From: Opitutaceae bacterium EW11
GTDB taxonomy: Bacteria > Verrucomicrobiota > Verrucomicrobiia > Opitutales > Opitutaceae
DNA length: 64,000 bases
Direction of reading: 5' to 3'
Assembly (NCBI GenBank): GCA_003054665.1
Contig: QAYY01000026.1
Span: 1-64,000, forward strand
The first letter of the stretch is position 1. Every line of letters begins with the position of its first letter. The position numbers were made by a program, and so were the translations under genes. The notes under the pieces were generated by a model. That model made no database searches and was not told the origin of the DNA. It saw only the letters and a program-made list of their open reading frames with translations. Shown piece after piece: positions 27,741 to 37,300 of this stretch.

Positions 27741-28073
27741 CTACGCCCGGGTCAGCACCAGGTTGATCGCACCGGTGATCCGGGCCCAGTGCTCCATCTC
27801 TTCCGCCAGCTGCCGCCGTCCCGCCGCGGTCAGCTTGTAGTAGCGGGCCTTCCGGTTGTTTTCCGAGGTGCCCCATTCGGCGTTGATCCAGCCACCGGCT
27901 TCGAGCCGATAGAGGGCGGGGTAGAGCGATCCTTGCTCCACCTGGAGCACTTGGTCGGACATTTGCTGGATCCGGTCGGCGATCCCCAAACCGTGCCGCG
28001 ACTCGGTCTGCAGCGCTTTCAGGATCAGCATGTCGAGCGTGCCGTAAACGTGGTCGGACTTTTCTTTGCTCAT
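27741..28073 (-). CDS. PadR-family transcriptional repressor
   Basis: A 110-residue PadR winged-helix protein: YGTLDMLILKALQTESRHGLGIADRI, recognition region VLQVEQGSLYPALYRLEAGGWI and wing ENNRKARYYKLTAAGRRQL. It is separate from the repressor at 19958 and has its own operator-like palindromes upstream (28082-28133). It probably represses itself and the permease that follows. Because that permease is interrupted, the repressor may be controlling a broken operon. Confidence 0.9.
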   Translation of the reverse strand: MSKEKSDHVYGTLDMLILKALQTESRHGLGIADRIQQMSDQVLQVEQGSLYPALYRLEAGGWINAEWGTSENNRKARYYKLTAAGRRQLAEEMEHWARITGAINLVLTRA

Positions 28074-28081
28074 CGGATAGC

Positions 28082-28137
28082 CACCTAGCCAGACTAGGTG
28101 AGGCGCTCACTGGATGAGCTCTCGCCTAGTCTGTCAA
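28082..28137 (-). promoter_or_regulatory. padR promoter with overlapping palindromes
   Basis: Two inverted repeats overlap: CACCTAG / CTAGGTG at 28082-28088 and 28094-28100, and CAGACTAGG / CCTAGTCTG at 28090-28098 and 28125-28133. On the minus strand TTGACA (28137-28132) is a perfect -35 box that overlaps the distal arm; a weak -10 lies about 17 bases on. The layout suits autorepression by PadR. Confidence 0.6.
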
Positions 28138-28269
28138 GGTGAGAGTGCGGTCGAGTTGCGGCGCCTCGCGCTCCCGGATCTTAGTTGCCGGGCAGAATTC
28201 TGCCGAAACGGCGGCAGATTTCCTGACGTCTCCGTGTAGGCTTCTGGTCGCTACTCAAATCCCGCCCCC

Positions 28270-30021
28270 ATGCTCCACGTTTCATCGATGTTTCGTATTG
28301 CTTCCTCTAGCGCCGCCCTGGTTCTCGGCAGTTTTTTCGTCGCGGCGGCATCCGCTCGTGAGCAGTGGCCCACGCCGAGCGGCGCCGACCTCGAGCGTAT
28401 TCAAGCGGTCGATCGGTATGAGGAAGAACTCGTTCGGCGGCTTCAGCCTGAACTCGCCGCCTGGGCGGCCAAAGGAAAACCGTACGTCCCGGCGGCGGCG
28501 CAGCCGAACGATCTCCCGCAGTCGAAGGTGCCGGCGTTTCCGGGAGCCGAAGGCGCCGGCAGCCGCTCGTTTGGCGGCCGCGGGGGCAGGGTCTACGTCG
28601 TGACGACCCTGGCCGACAGCGGGCCTGGCTCCCTGCGGGAGGCGTGCGAGGCGGCGGGACCGCGCGTGGTCGTCTTCAACGTGGCGGGCATCATTCACCT
28701 CGAAAAACCGGTCTTCATCGAGGCGCCGTATATCACAATTGCGGGACAAAGCGCGCCCGGCGACGGCATCTGCATCGCCGACGAGGGACTGGTGAACAAC
28801 GCGCACGACGTGGTGATTCGCTACGTCCGTTTTCGGCGGGGCAACCGCGACATCTTCAACCGCCACGGCAATCTCTACGGCAACCCGGTCGGCAACATCG
28901 TCATCGACCACTGCTCCGCCAGCTGGGGAAACGACCAGAACATCGACACGTATAGGCACATGTATCAGCCGCCCGGCGGAGGGCCGGCCCTGAAGCTGCC
29001 GAGCGTGAATGTCACGATCCAGTGGACGATCAGTAGCGAGGCGTTGAATACCTACAACCACGCCTTCGGCGGAAACTGGGGCGGCAACAACACGAGTTTC
29101 CACCACAATCTTTTCGCGTCGAACACCGGCAGGAACCCGAGCGTGGCGATGAGCTATGACTTCAATTTCGTGAACAACGTCCTGTTCAACTGGCGACATC
29201 GCTCCGTCGACGGCGGCGACCAGCACAGCCGGTACAACGTCATCAACAACTACTACAAGCCGGGGCCCGCCACGCCCGAGTCCGCGGTGCGTCACCGCAT
29301 CCTGATGCCGGCCCAGAGCTGGAAGAAAAAGAACCCCGTCAGCCGCTGGGGCAAAGCGTACGTCGCGGGCAACGTCGTGGAAGGTTACCCGGCGGTGACG
29401 GCGGACAACTGGGACGGCGGCGTGCAGCTCAATCAGGCGCCCAATCCGGATGCGAACGGAAGGATCCCGAACGGCGTGATGACCGACGAAGCGGAAATCA
29501 AAACGGCCATCACCGCGGTTTGCGTGGATGAGCCGTTCCCGATGGCGCCGTTGAAAATCGAGTCGGCGACGGACGCCTACGCCGCGGTTCTGGCCAACGC
29601 CGGAGCGACGCTGCCCGTGCGCGATGCGGTCGACGCCCGGGTGCTGGAGGCGGTGAAGACCGGGGCGGTTTGGTCGCCCGGCAAGGAGATCCGGATGACG
29701 CCGATGGAAGGCCTCGCGAAAAACAACATCGGCACGGCGGGCAACGGCATCATCACCGACATCGCCCAAGTTGGCGGTTACCCGGAGTACCGGGGCGAGC
29801 CGGATCCCGACGTGGGAGCCGACGGGATCCCGGCGTGGTGGAAACGAAAATACGGCCTCGACACGAACGACCCCGAACTCGCCAACAAGGACCTGAAGAA
29901 CGACGGGTACACGGTGCTGGACAAATACCTCGACGGACTGGACCCGACGAAGGCGATCGACTGGTCGAAACCGGAGAGCAACGTGAACACCCTCACCGCC
30001 GCCGCGTTTCGCCGCTCCTAG
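28270..30021 (+). CDS. Secreted pectate lyase (PL1-like)
   Basis: A 583-residue exported beta-helix enzyme that should cleave polygalacturonate by beta-elimination. Signal peptide within residues ~1-30. The PL1-type opening is clear: AFPGAEGAGSRSFGGRGGRVYVVTTLADSGPGSLREA, then VVFNVAGIIHLEKP, ITIAGQSAPGDGI, the central VVIRYVRFRRGN and IVIDHCSASWGND. The C-terminus has WWKRKYGLDTNDPELANKDLKNDGYT, a Ca-binding type-3-repeat-like element common in secreted Verrucomicrobia and Bacteroidetes enzymes. A second ATG (28288) could be the start. It is divergent from padR and acts on the same polymer as the GH28 enzyme. Confidence 0.85.
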   Translation: MLHVSSMFRIASSSAALVLGSFFVAAASAREQWPTPSGADLERIQAVDRYEEELVRRLQPELAAWAAKGKPYVPAAAQPNDLPQSKVPAFPGAEGAGSRSFGGRGGRVYVVTTLADSGPGSLREACEAAGPRVVVFNVAGIIHLEKPVFIEAPYITIAGQSAPGDGICIADEGLVNNAHDVVIRYVRFRRGNRDIFNRHGNLYGNPVGNIVIDHCSASWGNDQNIDTYRHMYQPPGGGPALKLPSVNVTIQWTISSEALNTYNHAFGGNWGGNNTSFHHNLFASNTGRNPSVAMSYDFNFVNNVLFNWRHRSVDGGDQHSRYNVINNYYKPGPATPESAVRHRILMPAQSWKKKNPVSRWGKAYVAGNVVEGYPAVTADNWDGGVQLNQAPNPDANGRIPNGVMTDEAEIKTAITAVCVDEPFPMAPLKIESATDAYAAVLANAGATLPVRDAVDARVLEAVKTGAVWSPGKEIRMTPMEGLAKNNIGTAGNGIITDIAQVGGYPEYRGEPDPDVGADGIPAWWKRKYGLDTNDPELANKDLKNDGYTVLDKYLDGLDPTKAIDWSKPESNVNTLTAAAFRRS

Positions 30022-30523
30022 GGCGTGTTTGCAGGATGGGACGCTCAGCTTCCGATTTGGAAAACTCGCCCCAAGGTTCGTCGTCCTGCGAGGCGCGCTA
30101 CTGGTAACACGCTCACGGGGCAGCTGCGCAGAGGTTTCGCGCAGCGGAGAAGGTTCGCGAGACGCCGTCCGGCGCAGGCGGCGGGGAGTGTCGCCGCAGG
30201 GACGCACCGACCCACCCGCAAGCGTGGGATCTCGAGGAATCCACCCCTGAGCAACGATCCGGCGCCACCGCGCCTCAGCAGCCGGGCGCGATACCAGGCG
30301 ACGGTAACACGAATCCGGATACGGCAGCTCGCGGCATTTTTCCCGGTAAAAAGCGGTAGCCTTAAAGTCGGAGCTAATCGGCCCGATAATCCGGTTTCAT
30401 GACCTTGGCGTCCCCGCGTGCCACCGTTTTTTCCGTCGCCTGCAAGGGAGGAGCCAGCCTCGCCGGGCTCCGAGGGAAACGGAGCGGCGCTGGTGCAGGC
30501 ACCTGACCTTCGGCGTTCACACC
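30022..30523. other. Intergenic stretch with REP-like repeat copy B
   Basis: No gene is supported between the pectate lyase and the sulfotransferase. The only structure I see is the repeat at 30172-30237. The sulfotransferase promoter must lie in the last part, but no clear consensus is visible. Confidence 0.4.
30172..30237. repeat. REP-like repeat copy B
   Basis: About 64 bases nearly identical to 24821-24885, differing at about five positions including one inserted A. Both copies share GGCGGGGAGTGTCGCCGCAG and the later CCCGCAAGCGTGG block. Unlike copy A there is no inverted partner next to it. Confidence 0.6.
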
Positions 30524-31363
30524 ATGTCCAAGACCTTCCATTTCACATCCGGGCTGCCGCGCAGCGGGTCCACGCTGCTCGCCGCCATCCTTCGCCAGAA
30601 CCCGCGAATTCATGCGTCGATGACGAGCCCGGTCGGTTCGCTCTTTTCCTCGCTCCACACGACGATGGGGCAGGCGAACGAGTTCTCGGACTTCATCGAC
30701 GAGCGACAGCGGGAGCGGATGCTCCGCGGGATCTTCGATCTCTATTACCAGGAGCATCCGCAGGAGGTGATCGTGGATACGAACCGCCTCTGGTGCGCGC
30801 GCCTTCCGCTGCTGATGAGGCTCTTTCCAAACGCAAAGGTGCTCTGCACCGTGCGCAATGTCGCCTGGATCATGGACAGCGTGGAAAGGCTGGTCCGGAA
30901 GAACGCCCTCCAGCCCTCGAAACTGTTCAATGGCCCCGCCGAGAGCGACACCGTGTACCACCGGACCGAGGCGCTCGCGGGCCGGGACCGTTTTGTCGGG
31001 TTTTCCTACTACGCCTTGAAGGAGGCGTTCTACAGCCCGGAGGCCCGCAATATCCTGGTGATCGACTACGATCTGCTCACGCAGGCGCCGGCCCAGGTGA
31101 TGCCGCTCGTGTATCAGTTTCTTGGTGAACCGGCGTTCGCGCACGATTTTGAAAATCTCGATTATCAGGAGCCCGGTTTCGATGCGCGGATAGGGTTGAG
31201 CGGCCTGCACGAGGTGAAGCGCAAGGTCGCGTTTCGTCCCCGGCAAACCGTGCTGCCGCCGGATCTGTTCAAGCAATACAGCCAGCTCGATTTCTGGAAA
31301 AACACCGAGGGCAGCGTGGCCAACGTGATCAATGCCAGCACGGCGCCCGCTCCCTCGAAATAA
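30524..31363 (+). CDS. Sulfotransferase-family protein
   Basis: A 279-residue enzyme expected to move sulfate from PAPS to an acceptor. The PAPS-binding P-loop (SGLPRSGSTLLAAIL, residues ~9-23) and the 3'-phosphate region (LCTVRNVAWIMDSVERL, ~107-123) are visible. No signal peptide is present. It ends 17 bases before the start of the giant secreted protein, so the two are probably co-transcribed. The acceptor could be that protein, a glycan or a small molecule; this is inference. Bacterial tyrosylprotein sulfotransferases have this fold. Confidence 0.8.
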   Translation: MSKTFHFTSGLPRSGSTLLAAILRQNPRIHASMTSPVGSLFSSLHTTMGQANEFSDFIDERQRERMLRGIFDLYYQEHPQEVIVDTNRLWCARLPLLMRLFPNAKVLCTVRNVAWIMDSVERLVRKNALQPSKLFNGPAESDTVYHRTEALAGRDRFVGFSYYALKEAFYSPEARNILVIDYDLLTQAPAQVMPLVYQFLGEPAFAHDFENLDYQEPGFDARIGLSGLHEVKRKVAFRPRQTVLPPDLFKQYSQLDFWKNTEGSVANVINASTAPAPSK

Positions 31364-31380
31364 CGCTCTCCTTTTACCTC

Positions 31381-34300
31381 GTGCGCTCTCCCTCCGCCTC
31401 GTACCGCCGCCCTTCCTTCACGACCGGCGCCGCCTCCCCGCGCTCCCGCGGCCTCCTGCTTGGTCTTGCGATGTCGTCCGTCCTCTCCGCGCCCAGGGCC
31501 CAGGCCGATGTCCCGGCGTCGCCTTTCCGCGTCGGCGGGCTCGACGAGGGGGAGCTCCGCGAAAACGACCTCGCGCGACCGTCGCTCCCGGCAAAACCCG
31601 CGCCGATGCGCCGTGAGCTCTTCTTCGTCGACGCGGCGGTTGCGGATCCCACGGCCTTCTGGCTGGCGGCACCGGCGGGAGCCACCGTCCTGTGCATCCC
31701 GCGGGGCGTCGATTCGTGGCGCTTCATGGCCGATCAGGCGGAGCACTTCCGCGAGTTGGCCGCGATCCATCTCGTGTCGCACGGTGAACCGGGGGCCATC
31801 GTCCTGAACGGATGTCGCTACACGGAAGGCGATCTCTCGGCGCACGGGGCGGATCTCCGCCGGCTCGGACGCGCCCTGCGGAAGAACGGCGATCTCCTCG
31901 TCTATGGCTGCGACACCGGGGCGGGCCGCGAGGGGCGTCAGCTGGTGAACCAGCTTTCCGAAATCACCGGGGCCGACGTCGGAGCCTCGATGAATCCGAC
32001 CGGCGGGGCGGCGGGCGCCGACTGGAAGCTCGAGATCGTCCACGGCCAGGTGGAAACCGAGCCGGTTGCCCCGGCGGGTTACCAGCACGTGCTGGCGAAC
32101 TTCTCCGTCAACACCGTCGCGAGCCTTCGTTTGGCCTTGCAGACCGCCGCTTCGAACAACGAGGCGGATACGATCACCTTGACGGGCAACATTGCCGCGA
32201 GCGGGACGCCGGTGGACAGCGGGCCCGACGGCCGGCCGACGCTGGCCGTGATCAACGTTTCCGATGGCCAGGCCGTCACGATCGACGGCGCGGGGTATTC
32301 GCTCGACGCGGGGCACTACGGCCGCGCCGTGTACGTGCCGTCCTCCGCGAACGTCACGATCCAGAACCTCACGATCAAAAACGGATTGCTGTACGGCAAT
32401 GGCGGCAACTCGGGCGATCCGTCGCTTTCGCAGGCGGTGAACGGCGGTTCCGCGCTGGGCGCCGGTATCTATAACCTGGGTACGCTGACGCTTGGCAGCG
32501 TGACGCTCACGGCCAACAAGGCGGCCGGCGGCGGCGGCGGCGGCGGAGTCGCAAACGCCGACGTGGGCGGAGGTGGCGGTGGTGGCGGCGGTTTTTCGGG
32601 CATCGGCGGCGGCAACGGCGGCCAGGCCGGCGGATACACGGGCGGGACCGGCGCTGGAGGCACGGGCGGAAATGGCGGCGGATATGTGCCCAACGCCATG
32701 GGCGGCCGCGGGGGAAGCTCGACCGGTGGCGCAGGAGGGACCAACGCCTCCGGCTACTCGTATGGGAGCGCCGGCGGCACCGCCACCAATGGCAGCATCT
32801 CCATCGGCGGCGGCGGCGGCGGCGACGGATGGAACGCGGTGGGCGGCGCCGGTGGCGGCGCGGCCGGCGGCATCTACAACGGTGTCGGCGGCACGATCAT
32901 GGTGATCGGCACGTCCGTACTCAGCAACAATCTCGGCGCGGGCGGCGGTGGCGGCGGCGGTGGCGGCAACACCAGCAACAATTTCAACGGCGGCAACGGC
33001 GGCCAGGGCGTGGGCGCGGTTTGGAACCGCGGCACGTTCCGCATCACGGCTTCGAATTACTCCGCGATGACCGGCAATGCCGCGGGGAGCGGCGCCGGCG
33101 GCCTGGAAAACAGCAATGCGGTGAGCGGGACGACGCCGGCTTCCGTCTCGGGCATCTACAACGACAGCGGCACGGTCGACACCAACTACACGCCGAATAC
33201 CGCGCCCACGTTCGTCGGGGCGACGACGAGTCTTTCCATCTACCAGAATGCGAGCGCCACGAGTGTTGCCGGGCTCCTGCACGTCAGCGACACCGATTCC
33301 AGCCAGACGGAAATCTGGTCGCAGAGTTCGGCTCCGTCGCACGGCACCCTGACCATCTCCAGCGCCACCGCCTCGTCGGGCAGCAGCGACATCACGCCGG
33401 GCGGCACCATCGCCTACACCCCGACGACCGGCTACTCCGGCTCGGACAGCTTCGTCATCCAGGTGAGCGACGGCACCGCGACCGCCACGCGCACGATTTC
33501 GGTCACGATCACGAATCCGATTTCCCTCAGCACGAGCGGCGGCACGACAAGCTTCACCGAGGGCAACAACACGACCTCCACGCCGGTGGCCGTCGATACC
33601 GGGCTGACCGTGTCCGACGCCAACAGCGCCGTGCTCGCGAGCGCCACGGTTTCGATCAGCGGCGGTTTCCAGAGTGCGCAGGACGTCCTCGCTTTCACGA
33701 ACGACGGTTCGACCATGGGCAACGTCACCGGCAGCTACAACGCGGGGACCGGCGTGCTCACGCTGACGTCTTCCGGCGCCACCGCCACGCTCGCCCAATG
33801 GCAGGCGGCCCTGCGGTCCGTCACGTATTCAAACAGCTCCGACGCGCCGGACACGACCAGCCGCACGATCGGCTTCGCCGTCAACGACGGCAACGTCACG
33901 AGCACCACCGCAACCAAGACCGTCTCCATCACGGCGGTGAACGATTCACCGGTCGTCGGCACGTCCGGCGGCAGCACCTCCTTCCAGGAGGGCAACAACA
34001 TCAGCTCCACGCCCGTGGCGGTGGACGGCGCGCTCACCGTTTCGGACGCCGACAACACCACGCTTTCCTCCGCGAGCGTGGCCATCACGGGCAATTTCCA
34101 AAGCGCCGAGGACATCCTCGCGTTCACGAACGACGGCTCGACGATGGGCAACATCGCCGGCAGCTACAATGCGGGGACCGGCGTGCTCACGCTGACCTCG
34201 TCCGGCGCGACCGCGACGCTCACCCAGTGGCAGGCCGCCCTGCGCTCCGTCACGTATACCAACACTTCGAATACGCCGAACACGAGCACCCGCACGATCG

Positions 34301-37300
34301 GCTTCACCCTCAACGACGGCACCAGCAGCAGCGCGACCTCCGGAAAGACCGTGACGATCGCGGCGGTGGACGATGCGCCGATCGCGACCACCACCGGCGG
34401 GACAACGGCCTTCGTGGAGGGAAACAACGTCACCTCGACGCCCGTGGCCGTCGATGCCGGCATCACCGTGTCGGATACCGACAACACGACGCTGGCCGCG
34501 GCCAGCGTCACCCTCACGGGCAATTTTCAGAGCGGGGAGGACGTCCTGGCGTTCACCAACGACGGTTCGACGATGGGCAACATCACCGGCAGCTACAATG
34601 CGGGCACCGGCGTGCTGACCCTCACCTCCGCGGGCGCGACCGCGACGCTGGCTCAGTGGCAGTCGGCGCTTCGCTCGGTGACCTACACGAATGCCTCGGA
34701 GATGCCGAACACGAGCACGCGCGTGGTCACGTTCCTCGTCAACGATGGCACGGCCAACAGTTCTTCGGTGACGAAAAACGTCTCCGTGGCCGCGACGGAC
34801 GACGCTCCCGTCGTGACGGTTTCCGGTGGCAGCGCCGCTTTCGTCGAAGGCAACAACGTCACCTCGACCGCCGTGGCGGTGGATTCGGGCATCTCCGTCT
34901 CCGATCTCGACAACGCGACCTTGTCGAGCGGGTCGGTGTCGATCTCCGGCAATTTCCAGTCGGCCGAGGATTCGCTCCAGTTCGTCAACGACGGCTCGAC
35001 GATGGGCAACATCACCGGCAGCTACAACGCCGGCACCGGTGTGCTCACGCTGACGTCTTCCGGTGCGACCGCGACCACCGCGCAGTGGCAGTTGGCGCTT
35101 CGCTCGGTCGCCTACACGGACAGCTCGGAGTCGCCGAACACCGCCACGCGCACGATCGGCTTCACCGTCAACGACGGCACCGCGAGCAGCTCGACCGTGA
35201 CGCGCACCGTGACCATCACCGCCACGGACGACGCGCCCACGGATATCGCGCTCTCCGCCAGCTCCGTGAACCAGTCGGGAGGGACCGACGCGCCCGTGGG
35301 CACGCTCAGCTCGACGGACGTCGACAGCGTCTCCTTCACGTACTCGCTCGTCAGCGGCACGGGTTCCACGAACAACGCTTCCTTCAATATCTCCGGATCG
35401 AGCCTCCGCGCCAACGATTCATCGACGCTCGCCGCCGGCGCCTACTCGGTGCGTATTCGCAGCACGGATAGCGGAAGCGCCACGTTCGAAAAGGTGTTTT
35501 CGATCACCGTCGTCGACGACCTTGCGCCCGGCGCGCCTTCGACGCCGGATCTCACGTCGGGAAGCGACTCCGGCTCCTCCAGCACGGATAACGTCACGAA
35601 TGTCACGACCCCGGCCTTCACGGGCACGGCCGAGGCCGGCAGCACGGTGCGGGTTTATTGGGGTGGCACGAATCTGATGGGTGCCACCACGGCCGACGGC
35701 TCGGGCAATTGGTCGGTGACCGCCGGCTCGGCCCTGTCCGCCGGCAGCTATTCGATCACGGCCAAAGCAACCGACACTGCCGGGAACACCGGCAGCGCAT
35801 CCGCCGCGCTTGCCCTCACGATCGATACGAGTGCGCCGGCCGCACCCGCGTTCACGGGCATCACGAACGACACCGGCACCTCGTCGACCGACGGGATCAC
35901 CAGCGATCAGACTCTTGTGTTCCACGGCACCGCCGAGGCCAACAGCACCGTCACCGTGATCCGCGTCGGCAGCGGAACGATCGGGACGACGACGGCCGAC
36001 GGCTCGGGCGTCTGGTCGTTTGATTACACCGGCACCACGCTCGCGTCGGGCGATTACACCTTCCGCGCGACCGCCGCCGATGCGGCGGGCAACACATCCG
36101 CGTCGTCGACTGACTTCTTCGTCACCGTCGACGCGAACCAGCCTTCGCCCGTCACGATCACCGCCGTTTCCACGGATTCGGGGTCCAGCTCGACCGACGG
36201 GATCACCAACGACCAGACGCTCACGCTCAGCGGTACGGCCGAAGCGGCGACGCGCGTGACGGTCACCCGCTCCGGCGTGGGCGCCTTGGGCAGCGTCACG
36301 GCGGACGGCACGGGTCACTGGACCTTCGACTACACCGGAACGGCATTGCCCGAGGGCAGCTATCTCTTCACCGCCACGAGCACGGACACCGCGGGCAACG
36401 TCAGCGCCGTCTCGGCCGACTTCCCCGTCACAATCGACACGACTGCGCCGGCGGCGCCGGCGATCACCGCGATCAGCGACGACACGGGCTCGAGTTCGAC
36501 CGACCACATCACGAGCGACACGACGTTGACGCTCTCCGGCACGGCCGAGGCCAACGCCAAGGTCGAGGTGACCCGGAGCGGTAGTGGCGTTCTGGGGACG
36601 ACGACGGCGGACGGCACGGGGGCCTGGACGTACGACTACACCGGCACGACGCTGGCGACCGGCACCTACATTTTCACCGCGAAGGCGACGGACGCGGCCG
36701 GCAACGTCAGCGTCGCTTCTTCGGATTTCACGGTCCAGGTGCAGGATGCGCCCACGATCACGACGCAGCCTGCCGGCGGGACCTACGTTGCCGGCGGCAC
36801 GATCACGCTGTCCGTCACTGCGGGCGGCACCGGCCCCTTCACATATCAATGGTACCTCGACGGCACGCTGCTCGGCGACGGATCGAACCGAAGCGGCTCG
36901 ACCACGGCCACGCTCACGGAGACCGGGATCGGCACGGTCGGTTTTTCCGGCACCTACACCGTCGTGGTCACGAACCTCGCGGGGTCCGTGACGAGTAGTG
37001 GAGCCGTGGTGACGGTGAACAAGGCGGACCAGACGATCACGTTCCCCGCGATCGCCGACAAACTCACAACCGACGCCCCCTTTGCGCTGAACGCGACGGC
37101 GACGTCCGGCTTCACGGTTTCTTTCCAGGTTCTCAGCGGTCCGGCGACGCTCACGGGCAGCACGGTCACGGTGACCGGCGCCGGCTCCGTGACGATTCGC
37201 GCCAGCCAGGCCGGCGATCTCAACACCAACGCGGCGCCTGCGATCGACCGGAGCTTTGCGGTCAACAAGGCGCTGGCCTCGGTGACGCTCAACGGCTTGT

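Noticed and set aside
28282-30207. A 641-codon minus-strand frame
   Set aside because: Antisense to the pectate lyase and without recognisable protein features.
33523-36750. Tandem repeats as a CRISPR array
   Set aside because: Repeats are hundreds of bases long, contiguous, coding in one frame and have no unique spacers.
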